DNA of 64,000 nucleotides from Eubacterium sp. (GCA_021769965.1 JAETRU010000009.1:1-64000); one strand, 5' to 3'. Positions 34,190 to 42,714 are shown, numbered from the stretch's first letter. Translations and numbers: made by a program. Notes: generated by a model not told the origin, from the sequence alone.

Positions 34190-35299
34190 ATGGGAGAGAT
34201 AAAACAAAGAGACTACGTCTTTGATACTCTGCGGGGTCTGTGTATGTGGAGCATTCCCATCTCGCATTTTACGAGAATGGCGGGACACTTCAGCCACGAC
34301 TCCCTGAGCGGTATCGTCTACATAACTATCAATGTATTTGTCATGCAGGCTTTTATGTTCCTGTCAGGCTATTTTTCAAAAAAACCGGAAAAGGGAAGAA
34401 CGATTGCCTTCAAGACTTTTCTGTGGCCGTATATTCTGAGTATCTTTTTCTTTTACGGCATCAGGATGCTTCTGTGGGGCGACGCGACACTGTACTTTGA
34501 CAGGCCGCCTTTTGCCATGTGGTTCATGCTGGCTTTGTTTCTGTACAAAGTGTTCCAGAAGAACTATGTGAAGATCCCGCATTTCTTTGCCATCACCTTT
34601 GTGCTGTATCTCTTTGCCGGATGCATGCCGTTTCTGACGGAAACGCTGTCGCTGGGAAGGATCGTGTCCTATTTTCCGTTTTTCTTCCTGGGATATTACT
34701 GCACGCCGGAGCATATAGCCAGGATCAAATGTCTGCGGAAGTGGCAGTGCTGGGTCCTGGGCATCGTACTGACGGGGATTTCGGTATGGCTGGCCTTCGG
34801 GCTGACTTCGATCCCGGTCGAATGGTATCTGATGCGGCGGCCGGGAGCTGAGATCGGCGTGGTCTGGTGGGCAGACGTGCTGATGCGCCTGCTGCTGGTG
34901 GTCCTGGGATGCGCCTGGATCATTCTGATGTTCAATATCCTGCCGGGAAAAGATAATTATCTGGCCTATGTCGGAAGGAACACCATGCCGGTATACATCT
35001 TCCATCTGGTAGTCCGCCAGTGGATCAAAAAACACGGCATCACCATGGGACTGTTCGCCCTGCCGGAAGCTGACAGCGTGCTGTATTACGTGCTGATCTT
35101 CGGACTGGCGTCCCTGTGCGTAGTGGTGTTCTCGTCAAAACCGGTGTCGAAGTTCTACGACTTTGTCGTAGACGGTCTGTACAGCATCTTCATGTGGATC
35201 GTCAATCACATCGTGCTTGGATTTTTCGGCAACGTGGAAAAGATTTTAGCCTGCTGCGGCACGGGGCTGGTAGACTGGCTGGGACGGCAGAAGAAATAA
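34190..35299 (+). CDS. Membrane acyltransferase, family 3
   Basis: A 369-residue integral membrane protein with about ten hydrophobic segments and the acyltransferase-3 layout. It begins FDTLRGLCMWSIPISHF, whose His is the usual catalytic position in RGxxxxxVxxxH-type starts. It has FLSGYFSKKP near residue 62 and RNTMPVYIFHLVV near 265. Such enzymes O-acylate surface polysaccharides or other cell-envelope molecules, and the acceptor is unknown. It follows glpK by 25 bp. A functional link to glycerol is not evident. Confidence 0.82.
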   Translation: MGEIKQRDYVFDTLRGLCMWSIPISHFTRMAGHFSHDSLSGIVYITINVFVMQAFMFLSGYFSKKPEKGRTIAFKTFLWPYILSIFFFYGIRMLLWGDATLYFDRPPFAMWFMLALFLYKVFQKNYVKIPHFFAITFVLYLFAGCMPFLTETLSLGRIVSYFPFFFLGYYCTPEHIARIKCLRKWQCWVLGIVLTGISVWLAFGLTSIPVEWYLMRRPGAEIGVVWWADVLMRLLLVVLGCAWIILMFNILPGKDNYLAYVGRNTMPVYIFHLVVRQWIKKHGITMGLFALPEADSVLYYVLIFGLASLCVVVFSSKPVSKFYDFVVDGLYSIFMWIVNHIVLGFFGNVEKILACCGTGLVDWLGRQKK

Positions 35300-35341
35300 A
35301 GCGGAAAGGCCGGCGATGTGTTTTCTTTTTTTTGCAGTTTT

Positions 35342-35399
35342 GGTTTCTATAGAAACCATTTTGCTCGTTTTAGAAACCAATTCGCTGGATTTTGAAACC
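35342..35399. repeat. Period-21 GAAACC repeat, three words
   Basis: GAAACC starts at 35352, 35373 and 35394, exactly 21 bp apart. A GGTTTC-TATA inverted copy lies in front. The spacers ATTTTGCTCGTTTTA and AATTCGCTGGATTTT are both 15 bases. This matches the arrangement in the glmE-mal gap. Confidence 0.75.
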
Positions 35400-35537
35400 A
35401 AATGCCCTTACGAAGAATGAAGAAGGCAGTTTGAAGGCGGTTTAGATTACAGTATTTTGAATAGTATCTATTTATTTACATAAAAATAGGGACGTTGCCG
35501 GAAGATCCAGCAACATCGTTTCTAATTTGTGAATTTT

Positions 35538-35574
35538 GGTTTCCACAGAAAACATTTTGCTCGATTTTGAAACG
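35538..35574. repeat. Period-21 GAAAC repeat, two words
   Basis: GGTTTCC-ACA is followed by GAAAAC at 35548 and GAAACG at 35569, again 21 bp apart. The intervening spacer is ATTTTGCTCGATTTT. Confidence 0.7.
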
Positions 35575-35577
35575 GCT

Positions 35578-35629
35578 ACAGCGGAAGGTTTATGATTCCG
35601 CTGTTTTCATGTTTTGAAAGTTATGGTAG
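35578..35629. repeat. 52-bp direct repeat, left copy
   Basis: It matches 37175-37226 at 50 of 52 positions. It contains the hairpin CAGCGGAA/TTCCGCTG followed by TTTT. The copies bracket the sigma/anti-sigma operon. Confidence 0.85.
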
Positions 35630-35650
35630 AATGAGAGCAGGAGATAGATG

Positions 35651-35671
35651 GCAGCTTAAGCTGCTTTTTTT
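35651..35671 (+). terminator. Short terminator-like hairpin
   Basis: GCAGC-TTAA-GCTGC (35651-35664) is followed by seven T. It is upstream of the sigma-factor promoter. The gap 35300-35747 otherwise holds the repeats listed separately. Confidence 0.55.
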
Positions 35672-35680
35672 AATATGTCG

Positions 35681-35710
35681 TTGACTAAATAGGTCTGCCA
35701 GCTGTATATC
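35681..35710 (+). promoter_or_regulatory. Candidate promoter of the sigma/anti-sigma operon
   Basis: TTGACT (35681-35686) lies 17-18 bp from GTATAT/TATATC (35704-35710). An ECF-type autoregulated promoter was looked for and not recognised. Confidence 0.4.
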
Positions 35711-35747
35711 TGGTGAAAGGGCAATGGCGTGAGAAAGGAGGAGGGAT

Positions 35748-36224
35748 ATGAGCGTAAATGAGTTTGAAGCCATTTATGAAAGAAATAAGGATACAGTCTT
35801 TCGGATCGCCTTCACCTATATGAAGAACCGGCAGGAAAGTGAGGATGTGCTGCAGGAGGTCTTTCTGAAGCTGTACACGGCGGAGCCGGTCTTTGACAGT
35901 AAGGAGCATGAGCGGCGGTGGCTGATCCGAGTGACGGTGAACCTGTGCAAGAACAGGCTGAAATTGTTTTGGAATACGAAGCGTTGCAGCCTGGATGAGA
36001 TCGGGGAGCTGGCGGACAGGCAGGACGACAGAGAGATCATCGCTGCGGTTCTGGGCCTGCCGGAAAAGTACAGAAGCGTGGTCTATCTGCACTATGTGGA
36101 GGGCTATAGGTGCAGGGAGATCGCGGAATTGCTTAGTTTGAAGGAGTCAACGGTCAAAATGCGGCTGAAGCGTGGACGTGAACTGCTGAAGCTGCAGTGG
36201 GAAGGAGAGGAGGTTTTGATATGA
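35748..36224 (+). CDS. ECF-type RNA polymerase sigma factor
   Basis: A 158-residue two-domain sigma-70 family protein. Region 2 is at about 10-75 (FRIAFTYMKNRQESEDVLQEVFLKLY). Region 4 is at about 100-152 (GYRCREIAELLSLKESTVKMRLKRGRELL), a helix-turn-helix that reads the -35 element. AAGGAGGAGGG precedes the ATG. Its stop overlaps the start of the membrane anti-sigma gene (ATGA), the usual arrangement for an ECF sigma with its own inhibitor. Target genes are unknown. Confidence 0.93.
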   Translation: MSVNEFEAIYERNKDTVFRIAFTYMKNRQESEDVLQEVFLKLYTAEPVFDSKEHERRWLIRVTVNLCKNRLKLFWNTKRCSLDEIGELADRQDDREIIAAVLGLPEKYRSVVYLHYVEGYRCREIAELLSLKESTVKMRLKRGRELLKLQWEGEEVLI

Positions 36225-37144
36225 ACGAAGAACGGATCAGAGAAGCTTTTTCGCAGGTGCATACAGATGCGGCTATAGACCGAGGGGTGATGGAGCGTAT
36301 TCTGAGGAATGGGTACCAAAGCAGAGAAAAAGGGGCGCACCCGGACAGTGAGGGTAAGGCGGCACGGCGGAGCTTTAGCTTGAGGCAAAAGGGGGTGGCA
36401 GCGGCGGCTATCGCAGCGGTATTGCTGTTTGGCGCGATACAGATCCCGCAGGTGGCGACCTATGCGGACAGTGTGATCGAAGGTTTCACAGCTATCTTTC
36501 ATTTCCGTGGTCATGAGGTGAAGCAGGAGGGAGGTTTTCTGCATATCAGTGAGGATGCCGGCAGGCAGTGGCAGAAGTTTGACCATCTCAGTGAGATCGA
36601 AGATGAGATCGGTCTGAAGCTGCTGAAGTATGACGGGGCAGATGAACGGAAAGGATCGTGGACATACTATACTTCATCGGCAAAAGAATCAGGAAACATA
36701 AAAGAGGAAGTCTATGAGTATACATTCACTAATAGATATTATATAACAGGAGATCTGCGGAATGTATCGGTGCAGTCCTATGGATCGGCGGATACTGTAA
36801 ACCAGATCAGCTACGAGCCAGGCAAGGTGTTCCACTCGCCGATCTCCTATCAGATCATCATACTGGCCGATAAGTATGGAGAGTTATCAAAGGATCGGGA
36901 CTTTGAGGACGGCAATAAGGATATCGACCTTGAGGATGTCAAAGCAGAGCTATACTACTGTGAAAATCTGGATACAGAGGTTTTGATCTACCAGGTGTAT
37001 ACCGACGGGCCTGTTGCATGGAATCAGGCGGAGTCACGGAAAACGACTTTTATGCGCTTCTATTACAAAGGCGTGTACTACGAATACTGCGGGCAGGTGG
37101 ATGTGGAGACCATGCTGGATATGGCAAGACAGCTGCACGAATAA
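36221..37144 (+). CDS. Membrane-bound anti-sigma factor (DUF4179-like)
   Basis: A 307-residue single-pass protein. The N-terminal cytoplasmic part (about 1-55) would bind the sigma factor. A membrane helix lies at about 58-77 (GVAAAAIAAVLLFGAIQI), and an extracytoplasmic sensor domain follows. The short ADSVIEGFTAIF sequence after the helix resembles DUF4179-type anti-sigma proteins of Clostridia. The ATG at 36221 overlaps the sigma stop and gives coupled translation. The signal sensed is not evident. Confidence 0.78.
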   Translation: MNEERIREAFSQVHTDAAIDRGVMERILRNGYQSREKGAHPDSEGKAARRSFSLRQKGVAAAAIAAVLLFGAIQIPQVATYADSVIEGFTAIFHFRGHEVKQEGGFLHISEDAGRQWQKFDHLSEIEDEIGLKLLKYDGADERKGSWTYYTSSAKESGNIKEEVYEYTFTNRYYITGDLRNVSVQSYGSADTVNQISYEPGKVFHSPISYQIIILADKYGELSKDRDFEDGNKDIDLEDVKAELYYCENLDTEVLIYQVYTDGPVAWNQAESRKTTFMRFYYKGVYYEYCGQVDVETMLDMARQLHE

Positions 37145-37174
37145 GTGTAAGTATGATGAACAGTAAGCATGAAA

Positions 37175-37226
37175 ACAGCGGAAGGTTTATGATTCCGCTG
37201 TTTTCACGTTTTGAAAGTTATGGCAG
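37175..37226. repeat. 52-bp direct repeat, right copy, with terminator
   Basis: It matches 35578-35629 with two mismatches. The hairpin CAGCGGAA (37176-37183) / TTCCGCTG (37193-37200) plus TTTT can terminate the anti-sigma transcript and may also serve the convergent gene. Confidence 0.85.
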
Positions 37227-37243
37227 GAAAGCGGTATTGAAGC

Positions 37244-38044
37244 CTACTCCCGTTCGTACAGAAAACTGATCCGGTCATACAGAGCAGCAAAGTCGATAAC
37301 ACATTCTCCGTTCAGTACGGCTACGGGGATCTTATCGTCAAAGCCGGATATCCGATAGTCGTCATGCTCGAAGTCATAGATCATCACCGTTTTCTTATCC
37401 GGATCCACGATCCAGTATTCCCGGACACCGGCATTGAGATATTTATTCAGCTTGATGAACATATCTTTTTTTTTTGTGGATTTTGATAATACTTCCATAA
37501 CGAAATCCGGCGCGCCGTAGACGCATCGACGAATGATCTTGCTGCGGTCGCAGACGATGATGACGTCAGGCTCTACCATGGTTTTGTCATCGCAGTCCAG
37601 CTGGACGTCTACCGGCGATATCATAGGAATGCACTGGCCGCCTTTGGCGTCGATATGGTAGAGCAGTTGTGCGTAAATGCGCCCCAGGATCGACTGATGA
37701 ATGGTAGTCGGGGCAGTCATATCGTAAATGACACCGTCGATCAGTTCAAATCGCTTGTCTTCCGGCAGGTTATAGTAGTCCTCTAAAGTGTATTCGCCCT
37801 GCTTCTTTGTCAGGTAAGGCAGAGCGGTTTCCTTGACATCGGAGCACCCGCTTTCGGAAAAAGAATAGGCAGACGGCTTTTTCAGAACGGCTTCCAGAGC
37901 GCGCAGGGTTTCGAAGCGGGGGGATGCAGTAGCGCCGCTGAAGATCTTCTGAACCGTGCCCAGGGGTACACCCGAAAGCTCTGCGACCATGGCGTTGGAA
38001 TAACCCAGTTCTCTTTTTCGTTCTTTCATTTCCTGTATCGTCAT
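37244..38044 (-). CDS. HTH domain fused to Uma2-family PD-(D/E)XK nuclease-like domain
   Basis: A 266-residue fusion. Residues about 1-60 are a Cro/CI-type helix-turn-helix (AMVAELSGVPLGTVQKIFSG). Residues about 85-260 are a Uma2/DUF820 domain with the endonuclease-like core: FELIDGVIYDM, VEPDVIIVCD, APDFVMEVLSKSTKKKD and REYWIVDPDKK. Uma2 proteins are widespread and mostly uncharacterised. The HTH suggests DNA-sequence targeting or self-regulation. It has its own sigma-A promoter at 38081-38109 and no toxin-antitoxin partner is adjacent. Confidence 0.85.
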   Translation of the reverse strand: MTIQEMKERKRELGYSNAMVAELSGVPLGTVQKIFSGATASPRFETLRALEAVLKKPSAYSFSESGCSDVKETALPYLTKKQGEYTLEDYYNLPEDKRFELIDGVIYDMTAPTTIHQSILGRIYAQLLYHIDAKGGQCIPMISPVDVQLDCDDKTMVEPDVIIVCDRSKIIRRCVYGAPDFVMEVLSKSTKKKDMFIKLNKYLNAGVREYWIVDPDKKTVMIYDFEHDDYRISGFDDKIPVAVLNGECVIDFAALYDRISFLYERE

Positions 38045-38080
38045 GACAAGCTCCTTTCGATGAGATCATTTTATATCCGT

Positions 38081-38109
38081 ATTATAACCCGATCGAGAAT
38101 AGATTTCAA
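38081..38109 (-). promoter_or_regulatory. Promoter of the HTH-Uma2 gene
   Basis: On the minus strand TTGAAA (38109-38104) and TATAAT (38086-38081) are 17 bp apart. Confidence 0.65.
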
Positions 38110-38295
38110 CCGTTTTAGAGTAAAATTATCTAAAAAATATCTTAAATATACGATTCGGCTTTCCGACATTTGCCGCAGGGCCAGCCAAAATCCGTAGTTT
38201 TCATTTCTTCAGCATTATGATAAAATAGGAAGAGAGTGTGACGGCTGTGGAAGATGTTCAGCCTGTATGTTAATGAGAGAAAAGGAGATATGCGT

Positions 38296-38643
38296 ATGGA
38301 AGACCGGGATCTTGACCGTAAGAAAACCGATACCAGAACCGATACCATGGTGGACTTTGATTATGACAGGTATGCCGAAGTCGAATACCGCGCGACCCAT
38401 ACCGATGCGGTGGCCTCTTTGACCTGCGGCATTTTAGCCATCGTGCTGGCGGTATTTTACCTGCCCTTAGGCGTAATTGCCGGGATCATAGGTATTATTT
38501 TCGGCATCCGCGGCTGCAGAAAAAATCCGAGAAACTGCGGTATGGCTGTAGCAGGACTGATCTGCTCCGTCATCGGTATCATTATTGCCGCGGCCCTGAT
38601 CGTTTTGGCGGTGGTTCTGTTCAACAGCGCGGAACTGTTGTGA
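38296..38643 (+). CDS. DUF4190-like small membrane protein
   Basis: A 115-residue protein with a charged N-terminal stretch and two membrane segments. The first is at about 40-70 (ASLTCGILAIVLAVFYLPLG with GIIGIIFGIRG). The second is at about 85-112. The arrangement, with a repeated G-rich helix pair and a central RGCRKNPRN loop, matches DUF4190-type proteins of unknown function. The ATG at 38296 has AAAGGAG eight bases upstream. An in-frame ATG at 38290 is too close to that site. Confidence 0.7.
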   Translation: MEDRDLDRKKTDTRTDTMVDFDYDRYAEVEYRATHTDAVASLTCGILAIVLAVFYLPLGVIAGIIGIIFGIRGCRKNPRNCGMAVAGLICSVIGIIIAAALIVLAVVLFNSAELL

Positions 38644-38708
38644 TCCGGCGCTTCTCAGCAGCCTGATCTTGTTGCAACAAAAAAACATAAGAACCTTGCA
38701 AAAACTAC

Positions 38709-38737
38709 TGGACAACAGCACAAATCCAGTGTATAAT
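38709..38737 (+). promoter_or_regulatory. Promoter of tRNA-Glu
   Basis: TGGACA (38709-38714) and TATAAT (38732-38737) are 17 bp apart. The tRNA starts 42 bp downstream. Confidence 0.75.
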
Positions 38738-38778
38738 AATGCCTGTGAGTTTTCGAGTTCACAAAATCAATTGTATAT

Positions 38779-38853
38779 GCTGCCTTGGTCAAGTGGTCAA
38801 GACGTAGCCCTCTCACGGCTGAATCAGGGGTTCGACTCCCCTAGGCAGTACCA
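38779..38853 (+). tRNA. tRNA-Glu (anticodon CTC)
   Basis: A full cloverleaf is visible. The acceptor arms are 38779-38785 and 38843-38849, with a G-U first pair. The D stem is GTC/GAC. The anticodon stem TAGCC/GGCTG encloses the loop CTCTCAC with anticodon CTC at 38812-38814. The T arm is AGGGG/CCCCT with loop TTCGACT. The CCA end is encoded (38851-38853). A G-U first acceptor pair is slightly unusual. Confidence 0.95.
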
Positions 38854-38859
38854 ATCACC

Positions 38860-38895
38860 AAAAAGGACTTCAAGGATGCTTGACAGTCCTTTTTG
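38860..38895 (+). terminator. Terminator or attenuator after tRNA-Glu
   Basis: AAAAAGGACT (38860-38869) pairs with AGTCCTTTTT (38885-38894). Only 46 bp separate it from thrC, with no clear promoter between. Confidence 0.8.
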
Positions 38896-38941
38896 ATTAT
38901 CACAGCGGACGAAAATCATACCAGTTAAAAGGAGAATCCAT

Positions 38942-40420
38942 ATGAGAAAATTCAAGAGCACCCGCGGCAGCCAGCGGGAACTGACCGGCGCGCAGGCTAT
39001 CATTGCCGGCATTGCGGAGGACAAGGGACTGTATGTTCCTGTAGAGATCCCGGCGCTGCCTTTTAAGATAGAGGACATGTTGGGAAAGACCTACAGGGAG
39101 GTGGCTTTCCAGGTTATCGGCGCTTTCTTTGACGATTATACAGAGGAGGAGATGAAGCGCTGCGTTGACGGAGCCTACGATGAGAAATTCGAGGCGGCCG
39201 ACATCGCGCCGATGGCATTCGCAGGGGACGCGTGGTTCCTGGAACTGTACCACGGCAAGACCGCGGCCTTTAAGGACATGGCCCTGTCCATTCTGCCGTA
39301 TCTGCTGACCACGGCTGTAAAGAAAGAAAACGAAGACAAGAAGATCTGCATTCTGACCGCCACTTCCGGAGATACGGGTAAAGCAGCTCTGGAAGGCTTT
39401 GCCGATGTGCCGGGCACGGAGATCATCGTATTCTTCCCGAACCAGGGCGTCAGCCAGGTTCAGGAACGGCAGATGATCACCCAGGAGGGCGCGAACACCC
39501 ACGTCTTCGCCATCAACGGCAATTTTGACGATGCCCAGACCGGCGTGAAGAAGATCTTTAATGACAGCGATCTCGCGCAGCGTCTGGCTGCTTCCGGCTG
39601 CAAGCTGTCTTCTGCCAATTCGATCAATATCGGACGTCTGGTGCCTCAGGTGGCTTACTACGTCTACAGCTACATCAAGCTGGTGGAAAAAGGCGTGATC
39701 AAAAACGGCGAGGCCATGAACATCGTAGTGCCGACCGGTAATTTCGGCAATATCCTGGCTGGCTATTACGCCAAACAGATGGGCATCCCTGTGAACCGCT
39801 TCATCTGCGCGTCCAACGAAAACAAGGTCCTGACCGATTTTATCAATACCGGCGTTTACGATATCCGCAGAGATTTCTACCTGACCAACTCTCCATCCAT
39901 GGATATCCTGATCTCAAGCAATCTGGAACGCCTGCTGTACCATTTGTCCGGCGGTAACGGCGCGGAGATCAAAGACCTCATGGAACGTCTGGACGCTGAC
40001 AAGGTCTATACTGTAAGCGACGCTATCAAAGGGGGTCTGTCAGACTTCTACGGCGGCTACGCCGATGTGGACGCGACGTGTGAGACGATCGGGAAAATGT
40101 ACAGAGAACACGGATATCTGCTGGATACCCATACTGCTGTTGCGTATAAAGTGTATGAGGATTACAGAAAGGCTACCGGCGATACGACGCCGACGGTGAT
40201 CGCTTCTACCGCCAGCGCCTATAAATTCGCTGAGAGCGTGGCTAAGGCTATCGGACTTGGTGAAGAAGAGAACGGATTCCGCTATGTGGAAGCGCTGGCA
40301 GCGGAGACCGGCGTCCGCATACCGAAGGGTCTTAAGGATCTGGATAAGAAGGAGATCCGCCATACCGGCGTCATCGATGTGGACCAGATGCTGACGACCG
40401 TAGAGGAAGCGGTAAAATAG
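38942..40420 (+). CDS. thrC: Threonine synthase
   Basis: A 492-residue PLP enzyme that converts O-phosphohomoserine to threonine. It has the N-terminal extension of bacterial ThrC. The PLP-lysine lies in HGKTAAFKDMALS (about residues 102-114). TATSGDTGKAALEGF and VPTGNFGNILAGYYAKQMG form the phosphate and cofactor pockets. AAAAGGAGAATCC precedes the ATG. It follows the tRNA-Glu gene by only 88 bp and is followed by a terminator at 40441. Confidence 0.95.
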   Translation: MRKFKSTRGSQRELTGAQAIIAGIAEDKGLYVPVEIPALPFKIEDMLGKTYREVAFQVIGAFFDDYTEEEMKRCVDGAYDEKFEAADIAPMAFAGDAWFLELYHGKTAAFKDMALSILPYLLTTAVKKENEDKKICILTATSGDTGKAALEGFADVPGTEIIVFFPNQGVSQVQERQMITQEGANTHVFAINGNFDDAQTGVKKIFNDSDLAQRLAASGCKLSSANSINIGRLVPQVAYYVYSYIKLVEKGVIKNGEAMNIVVPTGNFGNILAGYYAKQMGIPVNRFICASNENKVLTDFINTGVYDIRRDFYLTNSPSMDILISSNLERLLYHLSGGNGAEIKDLMERLDADKVYTVSDAIKGGLSDFYGGYADVDATCETIGKMYREHGYLLDTHTAVAYKVYEDYRKATGDTTPTVIASTASAYKFAESVAKAIGLGEEENGFRYVEALAAETGVRIPKGLKDLDKKEIRHTGVIDVDQMLTTVEEAVK

Positions 40421-40440
40421 AACTGAATAACGAACTTTGC

Positions 40441-40477
40441 GCCCTGCGGCTTTTGTGAAAATGGCTGCGGGGCTTTT
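40441..40477 (+). terminator. Terminator after thrC
   Basis: GCCCTGC (40441-40447) pairs with GCGGGGC (40467-40473, with G-U pairing), followed by TTTT. Confidence 0.65.
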
Positions 40478-40525
40478 CATTTTGTGGTACAATGAGCGTA
40501 ATACAGGAGTGAGGAGGCGGCTGTT

Positions 40526-41437
40526 ATGAAAAGAAAGTGTTTGTCTGCTGTGTTTTTTCTGCTTTTGCTGGTGATGATCTTTCCGGCGGCTGTAAACGCG
40601 GATGTGGGACCGAAGCCATCGGTCGTGGTGGCCTTTCAGGGTCTTGGAGATGAGCTGTGCTACGGGACCCTGCTTTCTGAGAATGAATCTACTGGGCCGT
40701 CGTCGATCTGGGACGGCAGAGAGGAAACCGCGAAGTACCGGGAGAACCAGGGCTATGACTGGGCAGAGCTGGATCACGAGACGTGGAAGGCTTTTGTAAG
40801 CTATGAGGATGCTGACGGCTATCACTTCCTGCAGGAGGGATGGCGCGTCGATGAAACCAAAGAGCTTGCGTGGACCTATTATCCGCCGTATTCCTTTAAA
40901 ATACTGCTTTACTTTCCGGAGCGGAACGCCTTTGCTGTCAGCGGCGTCTATGAGCGGTATGCTTTTGACAGTTATTTCACTGTAGATATGAACGGCGTTT
41001 CCATAGCGGAAGCGCAGGGAAATACGCCTGTTCTGACGGCGGAAAAAAGTTACGATCACACCTGGGAACTCATCTCTCTGGCGGTCAGGACCGTGATCAC
41101 GATCCTGCTGGAGATATGCACAGCGCTGCTGTTCGGATATCGCGCGAAGAAACAGCTTCTGTGTATCACGGCCGTAAACGTGGTGACCCAGATCATTTTA
41201 AATGTGGCGCTGAATGTCATCAACTACAGGTATGGTTACATGGCCTTTACCGTGGATTATGTGCTGTTTGAGATCGCGGTCTTTGTGATCGAAGCAGTTT
41301 TATTCTGCAGACTGCTGCCGGAGAAACGGGAAAAGCCGCAAGGGCAGGGACGGATCGTCGCCTACGCGTTTGCGGCTAATGGGGTTTCCTTCGCGGCAGG
41401 TTTTGCCGTGGCGAAAGTGCTGCCGGGAATATTTTGA
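40526..41437 (+). CDS. Hypothetical exported/membrane protein
   Basis: A 303-residue protein that I do not recognise. It has a signal peptide at about 1-25 (ending VNADVG), an extracellular domain of about 155 residues rich in Tyr, Trp and Asp, and then about four membrane segments in the C-terminal third. GAGGAGGCGG precedes the ATG, and an extended -10 (TGGTACAAT) lies at about 40485-40493. It is convergent with the aminotransferase gene 8 bp away, with no terminator between. Confidence 0.65.
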   Translation: MKRKCLSAVFFLLLLVMIFPAAVNADVGPKPSVVVAFQGLGDELCYGTLLSENESTGPSSIWDGREETAKYRENQGYDWAELDHETWKAFVSYEDADGYHFLQEGWRVDETKELAWTYYPPYSFKILLYFPERNAFAVSGVYERYAFDSYFTVDMNGVSIAEAQGNTPVLTAEKSYDHTWELISLAVRTVITILLEICTALLFGYRAKKQLLCITAVNVVTQIILNVALNVINYRYGYMAFTVDYVLFEIAVFVIEAVLFCRLLPEKREKPQGQGRIVAYAFAANGVSFAAGFAVAKVLPGIF

Positions 41438-41445
41438 TCGGGGAT

Positions 41446-42624
41446 CTACAGTTCTTTCAGCAGTTCGCCCAGTCTGCGTATGCCTTCATCGATGGTCTGG
41501 CTGTCAGCATTGGTGTAGTTCAGACGCATGGTGTTGGCGTTTTTTACATCGATATAGAAAGGATCGCCCGGTACGAATGCGATTTTTCTGTCGAGGGCTT
41601 TCTGGAAGAGGGACATGGCGCTGACGCCTTCCGGCAGGGTGACCCACAGGAACATGCCGCCTTTCGGCCGGGTGTATGTTACAGTGTCCGGGAAGTATTT
41701 CTCCATAGCAGAGATCATGGCCAGGGCCTGGCTTTGATACAGCTCCGTGATCTTCGCGATGTGAGCGTCCAGATCGTTATGGATCAGGTAATCCCAGAGC
41801 AGATATTGAGAGAAAACATTGGTGTGCAGGTCACTGGCTTCTTTGGCAATGGACAGATAACGCAGCAGCTCGGTATTTTCGGAGATGATGAAGCCGGTCC
41901 GCATGCCCGGTGTCACGATTTTTGAGAAGGAACCCATGAGAAGGCTGAAGCGGAGCCGGCCGGCGCCGATGTAAGGCAGGTGTCCGCCTTCAAAGCGCAG
42001 CTCGCCGTAAGGATCGTCTTCGACCATGACGATGTCCTTGTCCGCCAGCAGTTCATAGACTTTCTCGCGGGTCTCGGCAGAGTAAGTAAGCCCTGTCGGA
42101 TTCTGGAAATCAGGAATAGCGTAGAACAGCTTTACATTGTCATGCTGCAGGGCTTCTTCCAGCTGGGCCAGATCCGGTCCGTCTTCGTGAAGATCGACAG
42201 GATAGAAGACAGGCTGACTCATGGAGAAGGTCTGTATGGCAGCCAGATATGTAGGTTTCTCCACGATGACGCCGTCTCCTTTGTTCAGCAGAACCTTTCC
42301 GATCAGATCCAGAGCCTGCTGGGAACCGGTAGTGATCAGAATATTGTCAACGGTAAGATCCATGCCGAATTTGCGGTTGTACCGGTCGGCGATATACTGC
42401 CGGAGCTGCGGCAGCCCGGCCGTGATGGAGTACTGGAACGCCTGGCTTCCGTAATTTTTTACGACGCGCCGCGCGGATTCCAGCAGTTCTTCCTGAGGAA
42501 AAGAGATCGGATTCGGCAGGCCGCCGGCAAAGGATATGATGTCGGGATCTGAAGCGGCTTTCAGAATGCCTCTCACGAAGGAAGGCGGCGTCAGTCTGAT
42601 TCCATCTGATAACATTTTTTCCAT
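41446..42624 (-). CDS. PLP-dependent aminotransferase, class I/II (2-aminoadipate/aromatic type)
   Basis: A 392-residue fold-type I aminotransferase. It has the small-domain start ISFAGGLPNPISFP, the ITTGSQQALDLIG cofactor region, NPTGLTYS, the catalytic lysine in GSFSKIVTPGMRTGF and a late arginine in NTMRLNYT. It is closest in pattern to LysN/ARO8-like enzymes that accept 2-aminoadipate, aromatic or branched substrates. The exact substrate is not determinable here. It is divergent from the Rnf operon and shares the palindrome-rich region 42625-42848. Confidence 0.88.
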   Translation of the reverse strand: MEKMLSDGIRLTPPSFVRGILKAASDPDIISFAGGLPNPISFPQEELLESARRVVKNYGSQAFQYSITAGLPQLRQYIADRYNRKFGMDLTVDNILITTGSQQALDLIGKVLLNKGDGVIVEKPTYLAAIQTFSMSQPVFYPVDLHEDGPDLAQLEEALQHDNVKLFYAIPDFQNPTGLTYSAETREKVYELLADKDIVMVEDDPYGELRFEGGHLPYIGAGRLRFSLLMGSFSKIVTPGMRTGFIISENTELLRYLSIAKEASDLHTNVFSQYLLWDYLIHNDLDAHIAKITELYQSQALAMISAMEKYFPDTVTYTRPKGGMFLWVTLPEGVSAMSLFQKALDRKIAFVPGDPFYIDVKNANTMRLNYTNADSQTIDEGIRRLGELLKEL

Positions 42625-42714
42625 AGTTTTGGTCCTCCTTGATGGTACCTTTTGAAATTTGTTATTATTAAATATATGCTTGTACCAGACAGAAAAGAAC
42701 GGTGAGAACAGATA

